Shown here in pieces: positions 28,741 through 38,854 of a stretch of DNA of 58,478 nucleotides. The notes under the pieces are model-generated. The model did no database searches and was not told the origin of the DNA. It worked only from the letters and a program-made list of their open reading frames with translations. Both the position numbers and the translations under genes were made by a program. The number at the start of each line of letters is the position of its first letter. Position 1 is the first letter of the stretch. Origin of the DNA: Chloroflexota bacterium (GTDB lineage Bacteria; Chloroflexota; Anaerolineae; Anaerolineales; Villigracilaceae); contig SXKT01000017.1 in NCBI GenBank assembly GCA_005778035.1, forward strand, positions 1 through 58,478, in the 5' to 3' direction.

Positions 28741-29693
28741 GCAAGGCCGAGTTTTTGATTGAAATACGGTATGGTCTTGCGGATGCCTTCCTCGAGGAAT
28801 ACTTTAGGCTCCCAGCCCAGGATTTCTCGCGCGCGGGTAATGTCGGGCTGGCGGCGTTGCGGGTCGCGGGCAGATCGGGCGTCTACGAACTTGATGCCTG
28901 CCTGATTTCCGGTAACACGGTTGATCTCTTTGGCAAATTCTAAAAGTGTCATCTCGACAGGGTTTCCGATATTAACCGGCATGTGTTCGTTGGAGTACAG
29001 TAATCGAACAATACCGTCCACCAAGTCATCTACATAGCAGAAGGAACGGGTTTGGTCACCGTTGCCATAAACGGTAAGGGGTTGGCTTAGCAAGGCTTGC
29101 TTAAGCAGGTTTGGCAAGGCTCTGCCGTCCTCCAAATCCATACGGGGGCCAAAGGTGTTGAAAATGCGTACGATGGCAGTATCTACATTATGTTGGCGGT
29201 GGTAAGCCAGCGTGAGTGCTTCAGCAAAACGCTTGGCTTCATCATAAACTGCTCGCGGGCCAGTGATATCGACATTGCCTGCGTAAGTTTCTTTTTGGGG
29301 GTGTTCAAATGGGTCACCATAGATCTCGCTGGTAGAGGCAAGCAGGAAGCGGGCACCGTGGTGCTTGGCAACGCCGAGGGTGTTATGGGTGCCCAAGGCG
29401 CCGGCTTTCATGGTTTGGATGGGTAAATTAAAATATGCGAATGGAGATGCCGGGTTGGGGCTGGCCGGTGAAGCAAAGTGCATGACTGCGTCCAATTTTC
29501 CGGGAACATAAATGTAATTGGATACATCATGCTTGTAAAATGTGAATTGTTGATTACCGAACAGGTGCGCAATATTTTCCTCGGACCCGGTAATGAAATT
29601 ATCCAAGCCAACAACTTCGTGGCCTTCCAAAATTAGACGATCACACAGGTTAGAACCTAAAAAACCTGCCGCCCCAGAGATCAAAATCCTCAT
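28737..29693 (-). CDS. NAD-dependent epimerase/UDP-glucuronate decarboxylase-like SDR
   Basis: [70 protein letters not shown]. Confidence 0.92.
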   Translation of the reverse strand: MRILISGAAGFLGSNLCDRLILEGHEVVGLDNFITGSEENIAHLFGNQQFTFYKHDVSNYIYVPGKLDAVMHFASPASPNPASPFAYFNLPIQTMKAGALGTHNTLGVAKHHGARFLLASTSEIYGDPFEHPQKETYAGNVDITGPRAVYDEAKRFAEALTLAYHRQHNVDTAIVRIFNTFGPRMDLEDGRALPNLLKQALLSQPLTVYGNGDQTRSFCYVDDLVDGIVRLLYSNEHMPVNIGNPVEMTLLEFAKEINRVTGNQAGIKFVDARSARDPQRRQPDITRAREILGWEPKVFLEEGIRKTIPYFNQKLGLA

Positions 29694-29711
29694 CGCTTGC
29701 TCCTGCCTACA

Positions 29712-30278
29712 TTATTGGTTGGGTAGCAAGGTCACTACCATTACGCCATTCTCAATGGTGATGCTTTGCAGTTTGGTTTGGTCAATGCCATTGCCGATGG
29801 CATTGGCGAACATTTGTTGGGCAATGATAGCCACGGCAGAACGCACACCTTCAGGCGCTTCCATGGGTCCAATTTTTACGGTTTCAATAGAAATGACTGG
29901 CAAGCCTTCTGATGATACCGAGGGGAGTACAATGATTTCTGTGTTTAGTTCCAATCCTGCCTGATTAGTGGTACCACCTATCAGGATGCGACCGTCGCGG
30001 AGAGTGACAACTGGTTTGCTCAGCATTGCCGATGGGTCGGTCTCCATTTGCTTGCTTAGCAGACCGCCCAGCATTTCTTCACTTACTGTAATTATGGTAG
30101 CGCCGGTATTAGGGTCGGTGGAGACCATATCGCCTAATTCAGTTGCTTGGCCTGAAGTTGCCGGATTTGCAACAACCGGCGTGGGTGTGGAATCACTTTG
30201 TCCAAACGTTGGGATGCGGCATGCAGTGGAAATGCCAAAAAACAAGATTGCTGTTAGAATTACTTTTTTAGTGAACAT
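29712..30278 (-). CDS. Hypothetical secreted protein/possible lipoprotein
   Basis: MFTKKVILTAILFFGISTACRIPT lipobox-like N-terminus. Confidence 0.65.
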   Translation of the reverse strand: MFTKKVILTAILFFGISTACRIPTFGQSDSTPTPVVANPATSGQATELGDMVSTDPNTGATIITVSEEMLGGLLSKQMETDPSAMLSKPVVTLRDGRILIGGTTNQAGLELNTEIIVLPSVSSEGLPVISIETVKIGPMEAPEGVRSAVAIIAQQMFANAIGNGIDQTKLQSITIENGVMVVTLLPNQ

Positions 30279-30310
30279 AGTTACCTCTGTTTTAACGCTG
30301 GAATTATAGC

Positions 30311-30889
30311 ATGACCGAGCCAAAATTAACCGAACAAGCCTCGCCCGTCACCGAAATCGAAACAGCCATCCTGCTTGAAGGCTTGCTGTTTGTTGCCAAT
30401 GATCCTGTTTCTCCGCAGCATTTAGCCACCGTACTTGGTTTGCAACTCAAGGAAGTAGAAACCCAGTTGGTGGAAATGGAAAAATCCTACCAGACACGCG
30501 GAATCCGCCTCCAAAAACATAATGGTAGGTATCAATTAACTTCAGCACCTGAAGTAACAGAGTACATTGAGAGTTTTTTGGGTCTGGATGCCACCAGCCG
30601 CTTGAGCCGTGCCGCCCTGGAAGCGTTGGCAATTATCGCCTACAAACAACCGGTCACACGCCCAGGTGTTGATTCCATTCGTGGGGTTAATAGTGATGGC
30701 GTGATGAAGAGCCTGTTATCAAAAGGATTACTACAAGAAGTCGGTCGTTCAGAAGGACCAGGCCGGCCGATCTTGTATGGTACTTCGCCTGAATTTTTGC
30801 AACATTTTGGTTTGAACAGCCTGGCAGAGCTGCCCCCATTGGACCTTGCCCCTGATGAGGACCACGACGTTAGCTTGCTAAAGGGATAA
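30311..30889 (+). CDS. scpB: Segregation and condensation protein B
   Basis: LEGLLFVANDPVSPQHLATVLGL...LSRAALEALAIIAYKQPVTRPGVDSIRGVNSDGVMKSLLSKGLLQEVGRSEGPGRPILYGTSPEFLQHFGL. Confidence 0.93.
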   Translation: MTEPKLTEQASPVTEIETAILLEGLLFVANDPVSPQHLATVLGLQLKEVETQLVEMEKSYQTRGIRLQKHNGRYQLTSAPEVTEYIESFLGLDATSRLSRAALEALAIIAYKQPVTRPGVDSIRGVNSDGVMKSLLSKGLLQEVGRSEGPGRPILYGTSPEFLQHFGLNSLAELPPLDLAPDEDHDVSLLKG

Positions 30890-30947
30890 CCCCAACCAAA
30901 GCTTGTAACCCTTTTGCCCCATTTGTGTTCTTACATTTAGCGTAGAT

Positions 30948-30979
30948 AACAGCGCAGCGAGAGCTTTGCGCTGTTCTTT
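30948..30979 (+). terminator. Intrinsic terminator after scpB
   Basis: AACAGCGCA ... TGCGCTGTT followed by CTTTT. Confidence 0.65.
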
Positions 30980-31017
30980 TGTGAATCATTGCTATAAGGC
31001 CCCTTTTAGGAGTAGAG

Positions 31018-32259
31018 ATGCGAAAAAGAGTAGTAGTAACCGGGTTCGGATGTGTAAGTCCGCTGGGTAATAATTTTGAGGATTCATGGAAAGCCCTTAT
31101 TTCTGGAACCAGCGGTGCCGCGACCATTATCCAATTTGACCCAACCGAAAATAAAACCCAGTTTGCATGTGAAGTTAAAAACTTTGATCCGGCTGCCACT
31201 TTGGGAGCACGAGAGAGCCGGCGAATGGACCGATTTTGCCAATTTGCGGTTGCGTCTGCGGATGAAGCTTTACGGCATAGTGGCTTGCAGGTAAGTGAAG
31301 AAAACCGAGACCGAATTGGTGTTTTGGTGGGTACCGGCATCGGTGGAATCGGCACCATCCTTGAACAATATGATGTGTTAAAAAACAAAGGTGCCGACAG
31401 GGTAAGCCCGTTTTTGGTGCCAATGATGATCGCTGATAATGCGCCTGGCGCAATCGCCATCAAATATGGCGTTCGTGGACCCAACCTGGCGGTTTCTACT
31501 GCCTGCGCAACTGGTTCCAACGCAATCGGAGAAGCCGCCTCGGTAATTAGGCGTGGCGATGCGGATGTAATGATCGCCGGCGCTGCTGAATCATCAGTGA
31601 ACTCTTTGGCGATTGCCGGCCTGAATTCCATGACAGCACTTTCTACCCGCAATAATGACCCTTCTCGTGCATCCCGGCCATTTGACGCAACCCGCGATGG
31701 TTTTGTAATGGGAGAAGGTGGAGCCATCTTGATCTTGGAGAGCCTTGAACATGCCAACGCTCGTGGCGCTACCATCTATTGCGAAATATCTGGCTATGGC
31801 ACTACGGATGACGCTTATCACATTAGCGCCCCAGCCGAAAACGGTTCTGGGGCTGCCCTGTGTATGAGCCTGGCATTATTAGACGCCGGCCTTGCTTCGT
31901 CCCAGATCGACTACATAAACGCCCACGGTACCAGCACTGCCCTAAACGACAAAAGCGAAACCGCCGCCATAAAAACTGTGTTTGGTGATCATGCTTACAA
32001 GGTTGCTATCTCCTCCACGAAAAGCATGACCGGCCACCTGATGGGTGCCTCTGGTTCGCTGGAAGCAGCTTTTTGTTGCCAGATCTTTCAGGATGGCATC
32101 TTGCCACCGACGATCAATTATCAGAACCCAGACCCCAATTGTGATCTGGATTACATTCCGAATGTTGCCCGCAAGGCCAACCCTCTCCACATAATGTCCA
32201 ATTCGTTTGGTTTTGGCGGTCATAACGCCACAATCATCCTCAGCAAGTACGCAGGATAA
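31018..32259 (+). CDS. fabF: 3-oxoacyl-ACP synthase II
   Basis: RKRVVVTGFGCVSPLGNNFEDSWKALISGTSG; STACATGSNAIGEA; INAHGTSTALNDKSE; SSTKSMTGHLMGASGSLEA. Confidence 0.95.
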   Translation: MRKRVVVTGFGCVSPLGNNFEDSWKALISGTSGAATIIQFDPTENKTQFACEVKNFDPAATLGARESRRMDRFCQFAVASADEALRHSGLQVSEENRDRIGVLVGTGIGGIGTILEQYDVLKNKGADRVSPFLVPMMIADNAPGAIAIKYGVRGPNLAVSTACATGSNAIGEAASVIRRGDADVMIAGAAESSVNSLAIAGLNSMTALSTRNNDPSRASRPFDATRDGFVMGEGGAILILESLEHANARGATIYCEISGYGTTDDAYHISAPAENGSGAALCMSLALLDAGLASSQIDYINAHGTSTALNDKSETAAIKTVFGDHAYKVAISSTKSMTGHLMGASGSLEAAFCCQIFQDGILPPTINYQNPDPNCDLDYIPNVARKANPLHIMSNSFGFGGHNATIILSKYAG

Positions 32260-32305
32260 GTACCTCTCCCTCGCGCACTCGCGCAGGGAACCAAGGAGTC
32301 AACAA

Positions 32306-33418
32306 ATGCCAAACGCACATATTACCGGTTGGGGTATGGCCGTCCCTCAAAAGGTGCTTACGAACGACGACCTAAGCAAGATGGTGGATACCAGCGATCA
32401 GTGGATCCGAGAAATGACAGGCATTCGCGAGCGGCACATTGCGGCGGAAAACGAATCTTCAGCGAGCCTGGGAGCAGCAGCCAGTTTTAAAGCCTTAAAA
32501 ATGGCAGGTCTTACCCCCGACGATGTAGACCTGATCATTTGCTCCACATCCTCGCCAGAGCATATCTTCCCAGCAACTGCTTGTCTTATCCAAGACCAAT
32601 TAGGGGCGAGCAACGCTGGCGCTTACGACCTGTCCGCTGCCTGCTCCGGATTTATTTATGCCTTGCAATCTGGTGCCCAAGCGATCAAGGCTGGTGATGC
32701 AAACACAGTATTGGTGATCGGTGCTGAAACACTTTCCAGATTTGTGAACTGGCAAGACCGTAACACTTGCATTCTGTTCGGGGATGGCGCGGGTGCCTTT
32801 GTGCTTCAAGCCAGCGATAAGGCCGGTGGCATCCAAAAAGGGGTTATCCATAGCGATGGTTCGGGCGGAGATTACCTCACCATTCCATCTGGTGGCAGCA
32901 AACACCCCACCACAGAGGCTACCCTGCATGCCGGACAACATTTTATCCATATGAACGGAAAAGAGGTTTTCCGTTTTGCCACCCGTGTGATCGTCTCTTC
33001 TACCAATGAGGTGCTTAAAAAGAGTGGTTGGAAAGCTGAAGATCTGAGAATGATCATTCCACATCAGGCAAATCGGCGCATCATTGATGCCGCTGCCCGT
33101 GGTTTGGAATTGCCAATTGAATCCTTTTTTATGAACCTGGACCGGTACGGGAATACCTCTACCGCTTCCATACCTATCGCAGCGGTGGAGGCAGCCAAGG
33201 AAAAACGTTTGCGTGCCGGGGATAAAGTGGTGTTGGTAGGTTTTGGCGCTGGCCTCACCTGGGCTGCCATGACGATTGAATGGACCGGACCCTTACTTAA
33301 GCCATTTGAAAAACATTACATCAACGCTGATTGGTATAAACCGTGGGCATTCCTCAGACGAATCCTTAAACGCATCATTCGTTGGTTAGATACCTTCTTA
33401 TTTGACCGGTCAGAATAG
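32306..33418 (+). CDS. fabH: 3-oxoacyl-ACP synthase III with C-terminal extension
   Basis: AHITGWGMAVPQKVLTNDDLSKMVDTSDQWIREMTGIRERHI; DLSAACSGFIYAL; PHQANRRIIDAAA; YGNTSTASIPIA; then an extra basic/aromatic tail. Confidence 0.93.
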   Translation: MPNAHITGWGMAVPQKVLTNDDLSKMVDTSDQWIREMTGIRERHIAAENESSASLGAAASFKALKMAGLTPDDVDLIICSTSSPEHIFPATACLIQDQLGASNAGAYDLSAACSGFIYALQSGAQAIKAGDANTVLVIGAETLSRFVNWQDRNTCILFGDGAGAFVLQASDKAGGIQKGVIHSDGSGGDYLTIPSGGSKHPTTEATLHAGQHFIHMNGKEVFRFATRVIVSSTNEVLKKSGWKAEDLRMIIPHQANRRIIDAAARGLELPIESFFMNLDRYGNTSTASIPIAAVEAAKEKRLRAGDKVVLVGFGAGLTWAAMTIEWTGPLLKPFEKHYINADWYKPWAFLRRILKRIIRWLDTFLFDRSE

Positions 33419-33501
33419 GATGCCGCAAGCCTCCCAGGTTTTTCCTCGCGAGAAGAATCTGATAAAATAGTAGAAACAAATGAAAGTATTGAGGTGAACC
33501 G

Positions 33502-33678
33502 ATGAGATTTGGCGCAACTGAACTGATCATCATCCTTGTGATTGTGATCGTAATTTTTGGACCCGGCCGTTTTGGCAAAGTGCTGGGAGAATTGGGCAGC
33601 GGCCTGAAGGCCTTTAAACAAAACATTAAAGAAGAGCCAAAGGTGGACGACGCACCTGAGGCTGAAAAGAAAAACTGA
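33502..33678 (+). CDS. tatA: Sec-independent translocase TatA/TatE-like protein (58 aa, absent from the supplied ORF track)
   Basis: MRFGATELIIILVIVIVIFGPGRFGKVLGELGSGLKAFKQNIKEEPKVDDAPEAEKKN*: TM, FGPGRF hinge, amphipathic helix, acidic tail. Confidence 0.9.
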   Translation: MRFGATELIIILVIVIVIFGPGRFGKVLGELGSGLKAFKQNIKEEPKVDDAPEAEKKN

Positions 33679-33680
33679 TC

Positions 33681-33712
33681 AAAAAGAGCCAGCGATTCCG
33701 TTGGCTCTTTTT
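33681..33712 (+). terminator. Intrinsic terminator after tatA
   Basis: AAAAAGAGCCA-gcgattccgt-TGGCTCTTTTT. Confidence 0.85.
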
Positions 33713-33737
33713 ACATTAAGGTTCTTATCCACATTTC

Positions 33738-34535
33738 ATGTACATCGAAGATCCCAATCCTACCGGGCACCAAGCGGTGCTCATGTTACACGGCCTTGGC
33801 GCAAGTTCGTTGATGTGGCGTTACCAGCTGGAATTTTTGTCCAGGCTTGGGTATCGACCGTTGGCTCCAGACTTGCCCGGATTCGGCCGTTCTTTCGGAG
33901 TAGGTGCAGATTTATCAGGAAGGCGTACCATCGAAGCGTTGAAACAAGCACTCAATCAATTGGGTGTTTCTCAGGTGGATGTGGTGGGGCTTTCGATGGG
34001 TGGTGTGTTGGCACAAAAATTGGCCGTTCAACAACCACAGTTGGTGCGAAGGCTAATGTTGGCAAGCACCTTCGCCAGATTGGTCCCTGCCAACTTTCAG
34101 CAGAGATGGTATTTCCTTAGGCGGTTCTTCACTGTCTTTTTTCTCAGTCCATCGGCGCAGGCTGGCTTGGTCGCCAATACTGTCTTTCCGAAACCAGAAT
34201 TTCAGCAGATTCGACAAATGTATGTTTCTCAGGTAGAAAAAGCCAACCCGGTGAGCTACCGTGCGGCATTGTTGATGCTGGCCACCCATCGGCTGGGTAA
34301 CGGACTGCACGATTTCGGGAAACCTGCCTGGGTAATTGCTGGCGCGGAAGATACAACGGTCGTTATCGAACAGCAAAGAGACCTTGCCAGTCACATCCAC
34401 GGTGCAAGAATGGTGGTGGTGCCCAATGCCGGCCATGGGTTGTCAGTGGAGTGTCCAGATGTTTTTAACCAACATTTGCTTTCATGGCTGGAAACATCGC
34501 TTCTCGAAAGTGAGATGCCAGATTGTTTGAACTGA
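33738..34535 (+). CDS. Alpha/beta hydrolase
   Basis: VLMLHGLGASSLMW, VDVVGLSMGGVLAQKLAV, C-terminal AGHGLSVECPD. Confidence 0.9.
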   Translation: MYIEDPNPTGHQAVLMLHGLGASSLMWRYQLEFLSRLGYRPLAPDLPGFGRSFGVGADLSGRRTIEALKQALNQLGVSQVDVVGLSMGGVLAQKLAVQQPQLVRRLMLASTFARLVPANFQQRWYFLRRFFTVFFLSPSAQAGLVANTVFPKPEFQQIRQMYVSQVEKANPVSYRAALLMLATHRLGNGLHDFGKPAWVIAGAEDTTVVIEQQRDLASHIHGARMVVVPNAGHGLSVECPDVFNQHLLSWLETSLLESEMPDCLN

Positions 34536-35326
34536 TCCGTGCCATGATTGGAATTGGCGCTTTGGGGTTAGCCGCATTGACTTGGTGGGTGGCAGGCTGG
34601 CCGGCCGGAGTGGTATGTTTGGCTGCAGGTTGGTGGGTCTACCAGCGCGGAATTTTATGGTTGGTCAGCCGGACAGACCCAATTGAGCCACCTAATCCTC
34701 AAGATTTTCGCATAGCGTGTGTAGGTGACAGTATAACCTACGGAACTTTTGTTGAAGATCGGCCACAAAAATGCTACCCTGCGGTTTTAAAACAATTGCT
34801 TGGGGATGGGTTTTCGGTGGGGAATTTTGGTGTACCAGGCGGTACCATGTCCTCCCGTGGGGATATTCCTTACATAAAGTATCAAGCATTTCCCCAACTT
34901 CCCAAATACCTGCCGCAAATTGTGGTTTTAATGCTTGGTACCAATGACAGCAAACCACAAAACTGGCGAGGAGTAGACCATTTCCAATCAGAAACCCGTA
35001 CGTTGGTGGATAAAATTCTATCCTTGCCCAGCAAGCCTTTCCTTTATTTGGCTACACCGGCAAGCGCATTTGTTCTACCAAAACATCATAAATTGATGTA
35101 TAACATGCAGCCCGAACCACTTGAGCAATCGCGCAATGCCATCCGCGAGCTGGCAACTGAACTGGGCTTGCCGCTCATCGACATAGGTGCCAGCACCGCG
35201 GGCTTTGCGCAAGGCTTTGACTTTGATGGCATCCATACGAACGGCTCTGGGGCAAAATGGATCGCAGAAGCTGTGCATATTGTCATCTCGCCCAAAGTGT
35301 CTGAATTGGTTGGACCGCGCCAATAA
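34523..35326 (+). CDS. SGNH/GDSL hydrolase with N-terminal TM
   Basis: IACVGDSITYGTFVEDRP, NFGVPGGTMSSRG, LMLGTNDSK, DGIHTNGSGAKWIAEA. Start codon uncertain. Confidence 0.85.
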   Translation: MFELIRAMIGIGALGLAALTWWVAGWPAGVVCLAAGWWVYQRGILWLVSRTDPIEPPNPQDFRIACVGDSITYGTFVEDRPQKCYPAVLKQLLGDGFSVGNFGVPGGTMSSRGDIPYIKYQAFPQLPKYLPQIVVLMLGTNDSKPQNWRGVDHFQSETRTLVDKILSLPSKPFLYLATPASAFVLPKHHKLMYNMQPEPLEQSRNAIRELATELGLPLIDIGASTAGFAQGFDFDGIHTNGSGAKWIAEAVHIVISPKVSELVGPRQ

Positions 35327-35425
35327 GTTACCACCCAATAAAAAAAACGCTAACAAATTTCTGATAACAGCCAAGGTCGATGCTGGTTAAAATTGGCTTG
35401 ATAAAATACTGCGAGGATTGCGATT

Positions 35426-37282
35426 ATGGAAAATACCCAAAGTTACACCTTTAAAGCTGAGACAAAGCAACTGCTCAACATATTGGTTCATTCGCTCTAT
35501 AAGGACAAAGAAGTCTTTTTGCGCGAATTGCTCTCCAACGCATCTGATGCGATCAACCGGCTCAAGTTTGAGATGCTGACCAATTCAGATATTTATGATG
35601 CTGACAAAGAATTAAAGATCAACATCAAGACAGATGCCGAGAAGAAAACGATCACAATCACCGACAGTGGTATCGGCATGAATCACGATGAGATCATTGA
35701 CCATTTGGGCACGATCGCCCAATCAGGCGCCCGCCGGTTCATTGAGAAAGCAAAAGAGCAAAATGGCGATCCTTCCCAAATGATAGGACAATTTGGGGTA
35801 GGTTTTTATAGCGTATTTATGGTTGCAAAATCAGTTAATGTGACTTCGCGTTCGTTCCGAAAACAAGATGCGCCGGTACGCTGGATCGCCACCGGAGATG
35901 AGACCTACGAAGTAGGGTCCGCTGAAAAATTAACCCGCGGCACCACTGTAGAGATCACCCTGAAGGAGGAGTACGCTGAGTTCGCGGAGGAGTTCCGTCT
36001 ACGCGAGATCATCCATAAGCATAGCGATTACATTAGCTTTCCCATATATTTGGGTGATGAAGAGAAGCCTGCCAACAAGCAAACCGCAATGTGGCGCGCC
36101 AACAAAAAAGAATTGACAAGCGAACAATATAACGACTTTTATCGCAGTTTCACTATGGATTTTGAAGAACCGGTCCATTACTTCCACAATGTTACCGATG
36201 CACCGGTGCAGTTATATTCCATGTTGTTTTTTCCGGCCAAAGCAGAGCGAAGCATGTTCTCTTTGCGCAAAGAAGATGGCTTGAAGTTATATAGCCGCAA
36301 CATATTGATTGACGAGTACAACAAGGATCTGCTGCCTGAATATTTGCGCTTTGTGCAAGGCGTGGTTGATTCAGAAGATTTGCCGCTCAATGTTTCCCGA
36401 GAGACCATTCAGTCCAGTGGATTGTTGCCGGGTTTACGCAAAGTGCTAACCAACCAGGTCTTTAAGGAATTTGAAACCCTTGCAAAAAATGACCCAGAGA
36501 AGTACATAACTTTTTGGAAAGAATTCGGTGTTTTCCTAAAACAGGGCATCGCCATGAATGCCGCTGAAACCGACAAGATCTTACCCTTATTGCGCATCCA
36601 TACATCCACCCAGGCAGATGGTTGGAGCAGCTTGGATGAATACATTGCCCGCCAACCAGCTACGGAAGGTGATGCCGAAAAGAACATCTACTACATTGTT
36701 GGTGATGACCCGCGTTCCATTATGTACAGCCCACACTTGGACCAATACAAAAGCCGCGAGATCGAAGTGTTATTACTTGCGGAACCGATCGATTCATTTA
36801 TGTTGATGGGTGTAAACAAGTACAAAGATTTCGACTTTAAAAATATTGCCAACCATGAACTTGATAAACCAGAAGAAGAAAAGGCAGAGAATAAATCAGC
36901 GGATACACCTATCCAACAAGGGCTTTTAGACTTATTTAAGATGGCGCTGGCGGATAAAGTAGCCGACGTTCGTGCAAGCACCCGACTTTCGAAATCTGTG
37001 GCTCGTTTGGTAGATATGGATGGGGGGATGAACCCCGAAATGCAGCGGGTTTACAAATACCTTGGCAAAGACTTTGAGCAACCCAAAAAAATCCTTGAGA
37101 TCAACACCAGCCATCCATTGGTTTCGGGCATTGAGAATGTGGCTGATGAAGACCTGAGGAAAAAGTTGATCGACCAAGTATTGGATAGTGCCATGCTGCT
37201 GGATGGTAGCATGCCTGACCCAGCCCAAATGGTCAACCGGATCCAAGAACTAATGTCTGAGTTGGTCAAAAAAGAAAGCTAA
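35426..37282 (+). CDS. htpG: Molecular chaperone HtpG (Hsp90)
   Basis: ETKQLLNILVHSLYKDKEVFLRELLSNASDAINRLKFE; TITDSGIGMNHDEIIDHLGTIAQSGA; QFGVGFYSVFMVA; GVVDSEDLPLNVSRETIQ. Confidence 0.97.
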   Translation: MENTQSYTFKAETKQLLNILVHSLYKDKEVFLRELLSNASDAINRLKFEMLTNSDIYDADKELKINIKTDAEKKTITITDSGIGMNHDEIIDHLGTIAQSGARRFIEKAKEQNGDPSQMIGQFGVGFYSVFMVAKSVNVTSRSFRKQDAPVRWIATGDETYEVGSAEKLTRGTTVEITLKEEYAEFAEEFRLREIIHKHSDYISFPIYLGDEEKPANKQTAMWRANKKELTSEQYNDFYRSFTMDFEEPVHYFHNVTDAPVQLYSMLFFPAKAERSMFSLRKEDGLKLYSRNILIDEYNKDLLPEYLRFVQGVVDSEDLPLNVSRETIQSSGLLPGLRKVLTNQVFKEFETLAKNDPEKYITFWKEFGVFLKQGIAMNAAETDKILPLLRIHTSTQADGWSSLDEYIARQPATEGDAEKNIYYIVGDDPRSIMYSPHLDQYKSREIEVLLLAEPIDSFMLMGVNKYKDFDFKNIANHELDKPEEEKAENKSADTPIQQGLLDLFKMALADKVADVRASTRLSKSVARLVDMDGGMNPEMQRVYKYLGKDFEQPKKILEINTSHPLVSGIENVADEDLRKKLIDQVLDSAMLLDGSMPDPAQMVNRIQELMSELVKKES

Positions 37283-37353
37283 CCCAAGAAGATTTAATGT
37301 TGGCAACATAGGAATGACGTTGCTTCTCCTTGTACTTGTTGGTTCTGAAATCA

Positions 37354-37382
37354 AAAGCGGCACCTTATGGGTGCCGCTTTTG
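37354..37382. terminator. Bidirectional intrinsic terminator between htpG and yccF-like gene
   Basis: AAAAGCGGCACC-ttatg-GGTGCCGCTTTT. Confidence 0.85.
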
Positions 37383-37386
37383 ATGA

Positions 37387-37800
37387 TTACTGCCTGCGTA
37401 ACGTCATTAATCCGGGCGCCTGGTCGAACATCCACAGACCAAGCGGCAAGCCAATGATGGTGATGGAGACCAATAATGCCAATTCCATCCAGATAGCCGA
37501 TAACCACCAACCGACCAATAAAAAGTAAGCGGCGCGAATGAAGAAATTGTGTTGCGGTAGGTCTCCCACAGTAGCAACCCCGCTTCGCAAGTGAATTGCC
37601 TGGCGTGGTTCACGCAAGGCGACAACTTTGGGAAGCATGTCTATCATGGCGATGCCGATCGGCAATGTCACCACCAAGACCATCAGTAACCATGCCACCG
37701 CGATCCAGATCTGGGTGACCCAAGATCCAACCAAAATAAACCAAAGCAATTGAATCAAGCAACCAGGGTTTTTGCTCAAGGTAACTTTACTCTGTTCCAT
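37387..37800 (-). CDS. YccF-like inner membrane protein
   Basis: Duplicated W-rich TM units, VGWWLSAIWMELALLVSITIIGLPLGLWMFDQAPGLMTL. Confidence 0.7.
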   Translation of the reverse strand: MEQSKVTLSKNPGCLIQLLWFILVGSWVTQIWIAVAWLLMVLVVTLPIGIAMIDMLPKVVALREPRQAIHLRSGVATVGDLPQHNFFIRAAYFLLVGWWLSAIWMELALLVSITIIGLPLGLWMFDQAPGLMTLRRQ

Positions 37801-37814
37801 TTTTTCTCCTTAAT

Positions 37815-38459
37815 CTAAAGACTCACTTCCGTGCTCCGAAAAAAAATTTGGCTGCGTTCAATGTCCGTATCTTCGAAGGCAATACCAAGTTCAGCCAACA
37901 CCTCCTCTGGGCGGCCGGTAGCGCCTTCACGGGCAGATAAACGCAGGCGCAATACTTTCCCATCCTCCAGCTTTGCTTGCTCTATCAAAGGACGAAGATC
38001 ATATTGTTTCCCCCGCCTTTCCCGAGGGATGCTGGTTTTTATAAGTAAATGCTCAAGGCGCAATTGAAGGTCCGCCAGTGCATCGGAGTTGGGGCAAATC
38101 TCCGAAATATCGACTTCGAACTCGGAGGCGGCAGTTTCCACCTGCAAGGGAGGTCGGGCAGGATCGATCACCTCAATGGAGTGGATATGGATGCCTGAAG
38201 GGACAGCAGCCTGTAATTGTGCCTGGGCTTGGTGAGGATCCATATCTGCTACTGTGAACAAGTCAACCAACTCAGCACGCGAGGAAAAACCGAGTGGAAG
38301 GGCGGATGCCAACTGGATCTTGGGCATGGGATGAAAACCTTGGCTATAGGCCAGGGTGATGTTGGCACGGCGGGTGGAACGTTCCCATATCTTGTGCAGG
38401 TCCAGGTGGCCTATATAGCGCAGTGCCCCTTGTTTTTCAAATAATACGCGTAATCTCAT
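37815..38459 (-). CDS. TIGR03936-type radical-SAM-associated protein (DUF2344)
   Basis: MRLRVLFEKQGALRYIGHLDLHKIWERSTRRANITLAYSQGFHPMPKIQLASALPLGFSSRAELVDL. ORF-track start trimmed. Confidence 0.88.
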   Translation of the reverse strand: MRLRVLFEKQGALRYIGHLDLHKIWERSTRRANITLAYSQGFHPMPKIQLASALPLGFSSRAELVDLFTVADMDPHQAQAQLQAAVPSGIHIHSIEVIDPARPPLQVETAASEFEVDISEICPNSDALADLQLRLEHLLIKTSIPRERRGKQYDLRPLIEQAKLEDGKVLRLRLSAREGATGRPEEVLAELGIAFEDTDIERSQIFFRSTEVSL

Positions 38460-38854
38460 GCTGGAAATTTTCCTTTTGGCCGGTAGGTGCGGGCGATCAA
38501 CCAGGGAGTGATCATTACCAGCAGTAAACCAGGTACGGCTGAAACTGCTGGAAACAAGTTGGACTTGTAAGCCAAAACCCATAACCACGATAGAAGGGTG
38601 GCACCGGTAACCCCGGCAACCAAAGCCGTAGCGCCAGCACGCGAAAAGCGAACAATACGCAATAACCAGCCAATGAGCGCGGCGATGATGGTGCTGGTGG
38701 CAAAAAAGGGGAGAGATCCCCCGATATACTTTTCGTATAGCCTAACTGCCAAAAAGCTTGACATAAACAAGACCATGCCAGCAGGAATACCAGCAAATAT
38801 GTCACCGAATCGGATGCCTTTAAAATCGGCAATGAGTGAATTTGTCAGGTTCAC
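38456..38854 (-). CDS. Hypothetical membrane protein between a TIGR03960-like and a TIGR03936-like gene
   Basis: 132 aa, several hydrophobic segments, 4-nt overlaps with both neighbours. Confidence 0.65.
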   Translation of the reverse strand: MNLTNSLIADFKGIRFGDIFAGIPAGMVLFMSSFLAVRLYEKYIGGSLPFFATSTIIAALIGWLLRIVRFSRAGATALVAGVTGATLLSWLWVLAYKSNLFPAVSAVPGLLLVMITPWLIARTYRPKGKFPA

